A stretch of DNA of 45,171 nt, from assembly GCA_043381765.1 (NCBI GenBank), contig JBHJMP010000542.1, positions 1 through 45,171 on the forward strand. The letters are read 5' to 3'. Below, in pieces: positions 23,437 to 40,614 of the stretch (the stretch's first letter is position 1; every line of letters starts with the position of its first letter). The translations under genes and the position numbers were made by a program. Source of the DNA: Collodictyon triciliatum (taxonomy: Eukaryota; CRuMs). The notes beneath the pieces are model-generated. The model worked only from the letters and a program-made list of their open reading frames with translations, was not told the origin of the DNA and made no database searches.

Positions 23437-24807
23437 TCAAGCGAGCGGAGAGGTGTCCTCGTTCTCTGGGGGAGGTGACTGACAAAGGGCTTGACTGCTT
23501 TGTGGATTGCTGCAGCCATCTTGGGCGCGCCCTCCAAACACCGCCTGGCGGAGACCAAGTGCCAAAAGTCCGCCCCGAGGCACCGCCCTGAGCAGCTTGG
23601 GTGGTTTGGCAACCAAAGCATCGCCGCCATGTGCCGCAACTTTTTCCTTCCGTGCTGGAGATCTTGAACCAATATTCTGTTTGTCCCAGCAGTGTGGGTC
23701 GGCCCGAATTATTTCCTCGATACTTGTCTCTGGTGCTGCATACCGAATGAAAGCCGCAAGTCTCTGGTTTGTGTGCTGCGCCACTGTCATTTCCACATGC
23801 AACCGACTGTTCTCCTCCTGGAGGTTGCGCACCAAGTCCAAGACCTTCCCTAGTATAGAGATACGGTCCTCCCTCGGCTCGTCTACAATGCCAAGAATCG
23901 ACGAGATTTCCGAAAACTTTGTATGCATCCTGTCACGGCGTTCTTTTTCTTTTAGCTTCTTGGTCTCGCGTCTGTATCCATCTTCCTCCTCGCTCACTGA
24001 TCTGCAATGTTGTGGTGGTCAGATTCATCTGTACTTTTTCTCGAAAATCGGACAACATAAGTAGAGAAAAAAACTGTTTTAAGTGACATACAAGGCATAC
24101 TCAGGCCATGTACATCGGGCTATAAAAAGCTTTTTATTTTTACTTTTACTTTTCTTTTTCTTTTGTATGTGTGTGTTATAACGAAACAGATGCAGATACG
24201 ATAGATTTTGCTTATTTCGCCCTGGAGAGCACAATATTCCGGCATGGCATCCGTAAAGAAAGGAAACAAACCTCTTGCGATCCATACAAGCTGTGACATC
24301 TGGAGGGACGAGAACATCGTGGAGATTCTTTGGAGCCCAGGCCTGGCCAGATTGCACGCTACACAAAGGGGGCGTTTGGAGAGAGGTAAACAGTGGAAAC
24401 AAAAGACTGGGTGGGATTTAGAAAGAAGCCGATCAGACGGGAGGACCAAGTCCGAAGCAAGGCCACAGCTGCGAACACAGAGAAGACGCAAAAGCCGTGT
24501 CGCGGTGTGTGACTTACGGGTGGTCGTGAGATGGCGGCCGAAAGAGTGGCGACAGCGTTGTGGAGTGTTGCACGGACGAGAGATGCAGCGGAGTCAGCGG
24601 GAACGGTGGTGGATTCTGCACCGGCTGCGGCTTGTGCTTCAGACTGGACTCGGGCTTTCCCTCGCACTCGTCCTCAAGTCCAAGTTCAAGACCAAGTCCA
24701 AGACCAAGTCCTGGTGTGGAGGCAGGACCGGGTTCGGGCGGGTGGGGCAGGATCGGGCGGAAGGGCAGCCCGAGCACTTTGCGTGGGCGGCGCTTTTGTG
24801 AGTTCAT
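23437..24807 (-). CDS. bHLH transcription factor
   Basis: Three exons keep phase: 24807-24518 (ATG, donor GTAAGT), 24358-24272 and 24001-23437. The N-terminus is Pro/Gly/Leu-rich low complexity. The domain begins after MDRKRSVSEEEDGYRRETKK and runs LKEKERRDRMHTKFSEISS, then DRISILGKVLDLVRNLQEEN. The basic region carries E-x-x-R-R (KEKERRDRM), the E-box contact pattern, followed by helix 1, loop and helix 2 leading into a leucine-heptad coiled coil. It is a nuclear DNA-binding dimer by family. The layout resembles plant ILR3-type or USF/Myc-type bHLHs; the partner and target are unknown. The C-terminus is rich in Pro/Gln/Ser. About 310 residues in total. Confidence 0.82.
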
Positions 24808-25219
24808 CGAGCCGGCGTGATCGACGCAGACGCGTTTCGCTAGTCGCAGTGTCCGTAAGAGAAGCGTAAGAGAAGCGTGCGCTGTTCTGCCGCCGGTGGC
24901 TATGCTGTGTGTTCAGACGCGTGTCAGGTTCGTTTGCGAGTTTGGCGGCGGGCGGTGCGGTTCCATAATGACTTTATCGTATGCGTCACTCATTAGCAAA
25001 GGCAAGAAAAGCGCGGGAAGGATATCAGCGGATTAAGAAAAGCAGGAAAACAGAAACAAAAAGGAATGGGTGACAGGCGGCTGTGCGCGCCCCATCGGAG
25101 ACCCTGGCTCGGCAATAAGATATCCAAGTAGTGCAAAAGCTGGAGATAAGGCAGATGAGGGCGGCCGCGTGTGGGCTCGCACAGACGAAGCGCCGGTCGG
25201 GCAAGCACAACAAGGCGCG
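24808..25219. other. Short GC-rich spacer
   Basis: The promoter of the bHLH gene and the 3' UTR of the ceramide synthase gene are expected here. No further gene seen. Confidence 0.5.
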
Positions 25220-27156
25220 CTAGTCTCGGTGTGGTGCTGTGGCTTCGCCGTCAGACTCGGAGTCGCTCCGGACATCGTCGCCGGTCGAGCCGGTGGAAAG
25301 CAGGCGCAGAGCCATCCGCACAATCAGGAAGAACCAGTAGACATGCAGCACGACCAGCGTCCACAGCAGCACCCCTGTTATGTGTGGGCGATTTTGTTTG
25401 GTTTGTTAGAGCCGGGGAGTCAGGGTGCTTGCTTGTCAGTTTGCGGGTGTCCGCTCGTCTTTGATTTCTGGTGTTGGTTGGGGTGTGGGTTGCGTTCCAT
25501 ACCAAAGAAGTGCACCATCGGGATGTGCGGGGTTACTCCGGTTGTCATCGTCAACGCGTTGTAGCTGCACACAGAAAGAAGGTCAGAAGGAAGGTGGCTG
25601 GCAAGTGTTCAAACAATTATGCAGATGCCCATTTTGCCCCCTCTTGTATATCTCCCGATTCTCGACTTCTTTCGCATTCATATTCCTGAGCGCTGGGATG
25701 CACAAATAAAAGCGTGAAGCACCAGGATGGGACAAAAATGCTACGGGCAGAAAGGAAGGACGGAGGATTGGGGTGTGCTTACTAGTCATGGTNNNNNNNN
25801 NNNNNNNNNNNNNNNNNNNNNNNNNNNNNNNNNNNNNNNNNNNNNNNNNNNNNNNNNNNNNNNNNNNNNNNNNNNNNNNNNNNNNNNNNNNNNNNNNNNN
25901 NNNNNNNNNNNNNNNNNNNNNNNNNNNNNNNNNNNNNNNNNNNNNNNNNNNNNNNNNNNNNNNNNNNNNNNNNNNNNNNNNNNNNNNNNNNNNNNNNNNN
26001 NNNNNNNNNNNNNNNNNNNNNNNNNNNNNNNNNNNNNNNNNNNNNNNNNNNNNNNNNNNNNNNNNNNNNNNNNNNNNNNNNNNNNNNNNNNNNNNNNNNN
26101 NNNNNNNNNNNNNNNNNNNNNNNNNNNNNNNNNNNNNNNNNNNNNNNNNNNNNNNNNNNNNNNNNNNNNNNNNNNNNNNNNNNNNNNNNNNNNNNNNNNN
26201 NNNNNNNNNNNNNNNNNNNNNNNNNNNNNNNNNNNNNNNNNNNNNNNNNNNNNNNNNNNNNNNNNNNNNNNNNNNNNNNNNNNNNNNNNNNNNNNNNNNN
26301 NNNNNNNNNNNNNNNNNNNNNNNNNNNNNNNNNNNNNNNNNNNNNNNNNNNNNNNNNNNNNNNNNNNNNNNNNNNNNNNNNNNNNNNNNNNNNNNNNNNN
26401 NNNAGATGGAATGATGCGCAAGCTGGTCCATAAACCTTAAACCTGGCCATACAGCTGAGCGGCAGGGATGAATGGGAAAGGAGGGAAAAATAAAAGGACT
26501 GGGCGAAGTATCCGAATCTGAATGATGAAAGGAGTCCGATAAAAGAGGCATACGGCATTGGGTGGCTGGGGTATCCGTCCCAGAGAAGCAATCTGTTTTG
26601 CACATATTCCTCTCCGCTGATGGTATCGTAGCCCATAGCTATGAAGACTGAGTACACAAAGAGCTTCCACACGGACTCGCGGAACTTAAGACGATCGCTG
26701 GGCTTGGGAACGCTGGACGACATGGACTGGAGAGAGGTAGTTAAGGAATTTCATACGCGGGAAGAAAGAGAGAAAGAGAGAAAGAGAGAAAGAGAGAAAG
26801 AGAGAAAGAGAGAAAGAGAGAAAGAGAGAAAGAGAGAAAGAGAGAAAGAGAGAAAGAGAGAGAGAGAGAAAGAGAGAAGAGAGAAAGAGGGAAAGAGAAA
26901 AGAAAAAAAAGGGTACCGCGAACAAAAAGCGATCGAGAATCTGGTAGCGCAGAAACGTGATTGCGGCAGCATAGAGGAAGGCCTGCAGCAGGTCGGAGGG
27001 GACGGGGTAGACTGAGCCGGGGGGCGGAGTCTCGAGCGGTGCGTACGTGTAGGTCTTTGTCGCATCCCACCAGGCGACAAGCGCAACAAGGAGCCCGAAG
27101 CCGCAGAAGAGGAGCTGCTCGTTGCGGGAGACTGTGCGCTTTGCTTTTTGCTTCAT
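25220..27156 (-). CDS. Ceramide synthase (TLC-domain, Lag1/LASS family), middle in a gap
   Basis: The enzyme N-acylates sphingoid bases with acyl-CoA in the ER membrane. Exons are 27156-26917 (start MKQKAKRTVSRNEQLLFCGF), 26726-26554, one from 26454 running into the gap at 26403, then 25564-25503 and 25374-25220 (TAG). Motifs: SDRLKFRESVWKLFVYSVF (the KFxES-W-FxFY block before the TLC domain), GYDTISGEE, DGYPSHPMP; after the gap GVTPHIPMVHFFGVLLWTLV, LHVYWFFLIVRM and tail DDVRSDSESDGEA, typical of ceramide synthases. The catalytic double-His exon(s) must lie in the 25793-26403 gap. The first intron contains an AGAGAAAG repeat. There is no homeobox in the visible part. Confidence 0.85.
25793..26403. 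other. Assembly gap (611 N)
   Basis: Run of N inside the ceramide synthase gene; it hides the TLC active-site exons. Confidence 0.98.
26765..26905. repeat. (GAGAAAGA)n purine array
   Basis: Octamer AGAGAAAG repeats in ceramide synthase intron 1, a pure purine/pyrimidine strand asymmetry. Confidence 0.93.
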
Positions 27157-27587
27157 GGCCGGCCTGCGTGTGCGCTGTGTCCTGCGTGGGGCGTGTGCTC
27201 ATGACGCTCTTTTCCTCTTCCTTTCCTTCACTCTTGTTCTCTTGCTTTCTCTTGCTTTCTCTTTTCTCTCTTTTCTCTCTTTTCTCTCTTTCTTACTTCG
27301 CCTGGTGCCTTGTGGAGTTGGGTTGGGCGCCAGCGCATGGCGCCAGTATGCTTGCCTCTCTTTCTCTCCATTACGCGTGTTGCCTTTTGACTGCCTTCAC
27401 CATGCGCAGAAATTGGACCAATCTGGACAGGGCTCTGCACACGGCGTGTCTGCGCGTTGCGATGCCCGTTGTGCCCGCACGCCGGAAGCCCGCTGGAACG
27501 CGCAACCCTTCGCCCGCACGCAGGAGGCCCGCTCGAACGGAGGGGACGGTCAACGGCGTATTTATGGCGCGCGCGATGCAGGCGGCC
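27157..27587. other. GC-rich spacer with TTTCTC repeats
   Basis: The spacer between the ceramide synthase start and the coiled-coil gene stop. It holds a (CTTTCTCTTT)-like pyrimidine stretch at about 27238-27296 and short duplicated GC-rich strings (cccgcacgc, ggaggcccgctcgaacg). No gene supported. Confidence 0.5.
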
Positions 27588-34108
<6,521 letters not shown>

Positions 34109-34308
34109 CTAAAAGCAAGCGAGGCTCACTAAATAGACTTTTCCTTTTGAGGATTCATATACCGGAAGATAACATAGTCCAATCACGATGTTTGGCAACA
34201 CATAATCCTCCACTTAAATTGTTGTGCGATGATAAGAGCGACGCCATTGAAGCAACATACATACTTGTTATGAGCATCCCTGGACGATTTTATCTGGGGC
34301 TCACTCAC

Positions 34309-35210
34309 TTGGGCAGAAGCAGCCTTCACGTGGCCGGAAGTGTGCTGCTGGGTGTCTTTTGCCTGTATTTTTTTCATCCGATCAGTGCGGCTTACATATT
34401 AAGATGAATTTCAGACGAAGGATTCGTGACTTAGGGACGTGAGGCAATGACGTGAGGCGAAAGATGGACGATATATGAGCGTCACTGAAAGCGTAGCAAT
34501 TGCAACAGCCGAATGGAGTTTCACTCGTGAAAACAGCCGCCGAGCATCAAGATAGTGATTGAAGGGACACATACAGACTCCTGCTTCTTTTTGCTCTGCA
34601 GGGAGCGGTAGTACTCCTCCTCCTCAGCATCCTCGTCCTTCTCCTCGTCCATGTCTGCGTCCCAGTCATCGTCCTCCTCGGCATCTTCGTCCTCATCTTC
34701 ATCCTCATCCTCCTCGCGGATGGCCCTTGGCGCCTCCTTCGGCGGGCCCTTCCCATACGCCGCCGGCTGGGACGATGGAGCGGGCTTTGCAAGCGGCGCG
34801 AGACTGGAACCCGACGCAGGCGGACGGACCGGCTCGAGCGGCTTCGCATTGCGGTCCAGAGCCATGGGCCGCTTCACGGGCTGCGCGGGCTGCGCCGATG
34901 CACGGGACGAGGGCACGTAGGACGAGACGGCCGTGGCTTTGGCCTGCGTCTGTTTGCCTCTGGCGTAGTATCCGTCGTCCTCGTCGTCCTCGTCGCCCTC
35001 GTCGTTGTCCGCCGAGTTCTCGAGCGTCTGCCCGCTGGTCGGAAAGTCCTCGTCCTCGTCCTCCTCGTCCATGTCCTCGTCCCAGTTGCTGCCCTCCGTC
35101 TCGTCGTCCTTGCCGCTGGGCTCCACAGCCGCCTGCACAAACCCGCAGTCAGCGCACTGGGCTCGGGAAAAGACAACGGACTGTGCTTTGCTCACGTACC
35201 CGCTGCCCAT
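34309..35210 (-). CDS. Acidic low-complexity exons, probable N-terminus of the coiled-coil protein
   Basis: Exons are 35210-35196 (ATG, five codons), 35132-34575 and 34362-34309, joined in phase 0 by GT-AG introns. The 186-codon exon alternates acidic runs (WDEDMDEEDEDEDFP, DEGDEDDEDDGYYARG, EEDEDEDEDEDAEEDDDWDA) with a Pro/Ala/Ser-rich middle (PVRPPASGSSLAPLAKPAP). Then follow AKDTQQHTSGHVKAASAQ. The next recognisable exon (34108) opens in phase 2 while this one ends in phase 0, so either a small exon is missing between them or these are separate genes. DED-rich regions of this kind are common in nuclear or chaperone-like proteins; no function can be named. GC-rich, unlike the AT-rich coiled-coil exons. 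Confidence 0.55.
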
Positions 35211-35306
35211 CTGCACGGCGTTGCGTTGTCCGGGGCAAAGAAGTGCGCGGTCGGGGACAGAGAAGAAGAGCAGGGACGAAGCGCTGCGTCAGTGAAGGAA
35301 AGGAAA

Positions 35307-35721
35307 NNNNNNNNNNNNNNNNNNNNNNNNNNNNNNNNNNNNNNNNNNNNNNNNNNNNNNNNNNNNNNNNNNNNNNNNNNNNNNNNNNNNNNNNNNNNNN
35401 NNNNNNNNNNNNNNNNNNNNNNNNNNNNNNNNNNNNNNNNNNNNNNNNNNNNNNNNNNNNNNNNNNNNNNNNNNNNNNNNNNNNNNNNNNNNNNNNNNNN
35501 NNNNNNNNNNNNNNNNNNNNNNNNNNNNNNNNNNNNNNNNNNNNNNNNNNNNNNNNNNNNNNNNNNNNNNNNNNNNNNNNNNNNNNNNNNNNNNNNNNNN
35601 NNNNNNNNNNNNNNNNNNNNNNNNNNNNNNNNNNNNNNNNNNNNNNNNNNNNNNNNNNNNNNNNNNNNNNNNNNNNNNNNNNNNNNNNNNNNNNNNNNNN
35701 NNNNNNNNNNNNNNNNNNNNN
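35307..35721. other. Assembly gap (415 N)
   Basis: Run of N upstream of the acidic exon block, downstream of the transporter gene stop. Confidence 0.98.
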
Positions 35722-35985
35722 CGCATCCTGTTAGTCCGGTGCGGCGTGTTGTGCTGGAAAGTCTTTTTTCTTCTATTCTTTTTGCACATCTGCTTGGGCT
35801 CGGCACTTCACAGCTCCATCTAATGGGTTTATCGAGCATGTGTGGAGAATGCAGAGAGAAATTACACGATGGAGCATCTGCCTCCCAAGAAAATTGGGAT
35901 GTAGAATGTGATTTGCGGATGATATTAGATATGTAGTCGAGAGTGTGCATCGGCGCGACGAAACGCTCTCGCGCAACCCGAGTGC

Positions 35986-38856
35986 CTAATGAGCCGAGGA
36001 CGTCGAACCTATCAACCTTATGCTTTCATAGTCATCCGAGTTTGCTCGTCGACGCGGGGATTTCTGACTCAATCTTAATGCTGCGAACCAGAAAACAATT
36101 GTCCAGATATTCCAAAGCGAACACAGAGCCAGGCTCATCGCCTTGTCTTTGAGTAAGTCAGAAATATACTATGTCCAGACATGATTAGTGCCTTGCAAGT
36201 CGAGAGGGAGAAAAAGGCATGAAATCCAAATTAATAACTTCCGAGCCAACGCCCAGCAAAGGAACGCAAGCGATGAGCACTTACCCCAACCAGTATTGGT
36301 GAGGGAAGGTCCCCGACCAAGTGGATTGTCAAGTTGCACGTGGCCATCGCAAAGGACCGAAGCCAAAGCGGAACAGAACTAGATTTTCGAGCAAATGTAC
36401 GAATTTTCTTCTCATCAGCAAAAGTGCAACTGAGAAGCAGTAGAAAAGAAAGATTTTTTTTACAGAAACCCCATATTCAGAAAATAGAACAACCGTGGCT
36501 ACCTCAACAGAGCACCATTGATAGGCCCGGTAACAGAGAAAAGCATAAATTCAGAGACTGCCATGATGGTAAAATACAACACTGGGTCTGTGACAAAGAA
36601 CGAGCAGACAGTGAGTGGCAGGGCAAGGGTAACAGCCACGACGGATAGCTGGTCAAATATGTTATTACATTCAAGGTTAATGGATACGTTACAAATAAAA
36701 TTATATAGTCAGGCAGCCCTAGAGTTTACAGAATGCCCTTTCTTTAAAACGAGATCCTTATTTTCAAAAATACATAAAGAAACATTAGAAAATGGGGGTG
36801 ATTTGAAGAACTAGCAGCGACTTTTAAACTAAGAGCGTTGGCATTACTTTTAAGCCTATTCTTGACGCATCATCGTCGGAACTGGCAAGGTTTCTTATGT
36901 GTCTATCCAAAAACCATCCACCAAAGCTGGTTCCAAATATCCCTGCGAGTGCTGTAACCATCCCGAAAGCTATAGAAGTATTCGATCAAAATATGCCACC
37001 GGAAAAAAAGCAACTGGATTCTGTTTTAAATGAGTTCGCCATACGCTATCACATACAGCTGTTTTAACCATAATTTCGAAAATAATTGAGACTTGTATTT
37101 GCTTCGCTCTTTGACAATCCAATATTGTCCTCCAAAAACGAGGGGCACCAGAATGCAAAAGCGCCGATGACAAAAGTATAGGAAGCATATCCTAGAACGG
37201 TCGCAACATAGTTTGGTGAATGGAACAGAACCCAAATGGATGTTGAGACGGACAAGTCTGCGTCTGTGACATCTCGGTTGGTACTGGAATGCGTCGAAAT
37301 CAGAGATGAAGTCATGCCATCAATCTGCCGTTTTGAAAGGAAAAAGATAATTTGAAATGTATGGGTGTTTTTCAAGAAATACTTATTCGCTTTAGTTTTC
37401 GTTTTGGATTTGGATTTGGCTTTGGATATTACCTCTCTGGACCCAGTATCAAGGCTAAAAAATTGCTTTACTGTCCCAGGCCCGACTCCGTTAGGCAAGC
37501 ATAGACACACAAATGCCAGCGGGAGCATGAGGAACCCTTTTACCATAGAAAAATAGCTTAACATACACTCATTAATATTTTGAACTTTAAGGTGCCATAT
37601 ATATATAAAATAAAAATAAAAACACTTTTGATCGAAATATATGGAAAAATAATAAAATATCGCTGCACTATGTCTTGCCTTCAATGTAGAAAACTCCTCT
37701 CCAATCCCAAAAATCGGCCATGAGCCCAGATGCAATGTAGCCAAGAGCTTAAAGTATTCAAAACAATTATCCATTGGTGTGATAATTTATTTTGTGAAAT
37801 TGATTGATTTTCTAGGAAATAGAGATAAAGGGAATAAAAATACGTAGAAAATGAGTGACTAGAAAAGAAAAAGAACCTCCTCCAAACGGTATGGCAGTGT
37901 AAAACAAGGACAACCATCTCTATGGACAGGAGAGGAGAAGCATAGATAGATGCAATCTTCATTTCATTTCATATTTTGGTATTTGGCAATATATTCCATG
38001 CTCAATTCTCAGAACAATATCATAAAATAAAAATCACGCATACAGTTCTCGACTCAATGGGTGCATTGTCGTCGATGTATGTTGGAGCTAGCCCTTTTCA
38101 TTTTCATTTTATATTTTATTTATTTTTATATATTTTTTCATTTGTATTTGTATTTAATTTCAATTGTCTTAATTACAAGAAAAATTGGAACGTTCGTTAC
38201 AAACGGGCAATAGTTCTTATTTATTCAACCGTATTACAAACATGGACTAAATTGCGTACCTGCAAAAGATGCTTCACCAGCCCCAGTGACCATTCGGCAA
38301 ACAGCCAACATCAAAAATGAAGTAGAAAATGCTATTTTATTGCGCAAGTAATAAAATAAAATTAAAACGCACTCAAGTGAAATATTATGAAATCAGGAGT
38401 GGGTTATCCTGTGACAGCCAAATACTCAATCCTTCATCAGTTATATTTAAAAGAGGACAATCACATATGATAGTGTAAAACCTGATACGATGGTTGCGAG
38501 AGACCACGTGAATAAGCCACAGAACATCAGAATTGTCGGATGATACTTGCGAGAAAGATGAGCAAATATTGGATTAGTTGCCATGAATCCGACCATAAAA
38601 GAGCCTAATAAACGATTATTTAAAGATGAATATGAGCATATGTTCTTGATGGATCCTTGTTTATATAAAAAAGTTGAAATAAGTTCAGGAATTCAACATA
38701 GGCATCATTATTGGTCAAGTTTTTTTCTTTTTTTCTTGGGGGGGGGGGGGGGGGGGGGGGGGGGCATCTTATCATATATAACGAGAATTTATAGTTTATG
38801 GATCCTTTCCTTTTTTTTATGCATTGATTTTATTATTATTATTATTATTATTGTTA

Positions 38857-38928
<72 letters not shown>

Positions 38929-39532
38929 NNNNNNNNNNNNNNNNNNNNNNNNNNNNNNNNNNNNNNNNNNNNNNNNNNNNNNNNNNNNNNNNNNNNNNNN
39001 NNNNNNNNNNNNNNNNNNNNNNNNNNNNTTTTTTTTTTTTTTGTGGGGGGGGGGGGGGGGGGGGGTTGGCGCTAAAAATAACTGTAGATTGTAAACGGAG
39101 ACAACAATTGAAGTTAATAATAAGAAAATATTATATTTTACAAACCGGCGAGTAGGCCATCTGATGTGTTGGATAGTCCGAATTCATGTTCGACACTGGT
39201 TAGGATGCCCTGTTATAATTTAAAAAAGGTTGCCGAGTGTTATAGAGAATGTTTGAAAATAAGCAAAGCAATTGGTTAATTGTGTGCGCATCAAACAAAA
39301 ATCAGTAAATAGATAAAAATCACAACGGAATTATTATATGGTCACGCTTTAAGTTAGATTGTAGATAATATGAAGACAGGCGACAGATTTCGTTCATAAA
39401 AATATCAACATTCCAGTGAGAGAGGGTAAACAAACCGCAACAGCGCCCCTGTCAAAATAGTTGAGCAGGTTGACTAGGCTCAAGTAACACAAAATTGAGA
39501 ATGGCTGCAGATTGTGAAACTTTTGAAGTATC
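35986..39532 (-). CDS. Spinster-like major facilitator superfamily transporter, extreme N-terminus unresolved
   Basis: Spinster (SPNS) proteins export lysophospholipids or sphingosine-1-phosphate from lysosomes or the plasma membrane; the substrate here is unknown. Thirteen exons join in phase, from 39532-39436 to 36168-35986 (TAG). Motifs in order: LSLVNLLNYFDRGAVA (helix 1 of SPNS, the N-x-x-D-R), FGLSNTSDGLLAGSFMVGF, CRMVTGAGEASFAGLAPTYI, DDNAPIESRT, FYTAIPFGGALGYIASGLMA, DWRGVFYIEG, GYASYTFVIGAFAFWCPSFL, GIFGTSFGGWFLDRH, SEFMLFSVTGPINGALL, TIHLVGDLPSPILVGYISD, and a C-terminal DDYESIRLIG with a YxxI-type sorting motif. About twelve membrane spans fit. One intron (donor gcaag at 37678) appears to be GC-AG. 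The first exon upstream of 39532 was not found. Confidence 0.88.
38739..39065. repeat. G-tract, (TTA)n with 100-N gap, second G-tract
   Basis: A run of about 26 G at 38739-38764, a TTA array running into a gap (38929-39028), then poly(T) and a second run of about 21 G at 39045-39065. All lies in one intron of the transporter gene (C-tracts on the coding strand). Both G runs follow a T-rich stretch, which makes them look like related copies. Confidence 0.85.
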
Positions 39533-39627
39533 CTAATGACACACAAAAGATGAAGAAGCGAAGGTTTACTCGCCTGTCCTTGAACAAAATTTCCACATAC
39601 TTCCCATGACAAGGACAAAGCGAAAAG

Positions 39628-39866
39628 GTGAAAAAGTGATATGGTGAAAAAGTGAAAAAGTGAAAAAGTGAAAAAGTGAAAAAGTGAAAAAGTGAAAAAG
39701 TGAAAAGAGAGAAGTGAAAAAGTGAAAAAGTGAAAAAGTGAAAAAGTGAAAAAGTGAAAAAGTGAAAAAGTGAAAAAGTGAAAAAGTGAAAAAGTGAAAA
39801 AGTGAAAATGTGAAAATGTGAAAAAGTGAAAAAGTGAAAAAGTGAAAAAGAGAGAAGTGAAAAGAG
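39628..39866. repeat. (GTGAAAAA)n octamer array
   Basis: About 28 copies of GTGAAAAA, with shorter variants (gtgaaaagagagaa, gtgaaaat), in the region upstream of the transporter exons. Confidence 0.94.
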
Positions 39867-40614
39867 AGGATAGAGCCAAGTATGAGCGACAGACCCGCGC
39901 AGGAAGGTTGGCTCTGACGCTGCTGTCCGGGCAGGGTTCGGCGTGCGAGTGTTTGTCCGCATGGGACTGAGCAGGCCTCTGGCAGAAGACTCTATCTTTG
40001 CGACACAGCCAGTGCTTCTGCGCACTTTCGTGTTTGTGTGAGCGAGTTTGCCAGAAAGTCAGACAGCGTCGAAAATGGAGGCCGACGATCCACCTCAACT
40101 TTCTATGGCGCGCAGGAAAGTGTTGTTTGGTTTGCTTGTCCAACTCTTTAGAAAAACAGGCAGCGTGCGATGGAAATAATAAACGCGGGATGGAAAGGAA
40201 GGGAAGGAAAGAGGATAAACGGGAGCAGCAGAGAAAGAGAAGCCGAAATAAAGGGAAGGTAGGGTAAGTGGGTGGGTGGGTGTGCCGGTTCCGTTTCCAC
40301 GCTGCAGGACGGCAACTGTCTCTTTCCGCACATAACAACAGGACAACACACGCCGAGCCAAAGCATCGCAGAGACGCCGAGGACGGCAAAGACAGAGAAA
40401 GGAGCAGGACGGTGGGCCAGCAGAAGCGTAGAGTCCCATCCCGCGAAGCAGCCGGTCTTCCAAGACGCAAGGACGGACCAGCAACAAAAACGGCGCAAAG
40501 GACTGGATGCGTCAGAGCATCCACCAGAAGAAAGCCGCGTCCCACAGGTTGGTTGCTCTCGGGAGTCGGCTGCTGTGCTGCGTGCCGGGTGGGTCGGACC
40601 GCAGGCTGAAGCGG
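39867..40614. other. GC-rich island between transporter 5' side and striatin 3' end
   Basis: GC-rich, low in obvious splice-linked coding. It probably holds the first exon and promoter of the transporter gene, which I could not identify. The striatin last exon lies at its right edge. Confidence 0.45.

Noticed and set aside
34559-35306. Plus-strand Pro/Arg/Ser-rich ORF opposite the acidic exon
   Set aside because: It is the shadow of GAG/GAC-rich minus-strand codons; it has no splice-supported continuation and ends in the N gap.
37370-37430. Possible exon coding Lys/Ser/Thr alternation (SKAKSKSKTKTKANK)
   Set aside because: It follows the good donor gtaata at 37432 and removing it restores the MFS sequence; treated as intron.
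39394-40545. 383-codon minus-strand ORF with FHFFTFSL repeats
   Set aside because: Most of it is the GTGAAAAA repeat. Only its 3' end (39532-39436) is the true spinster helix 1 exon.
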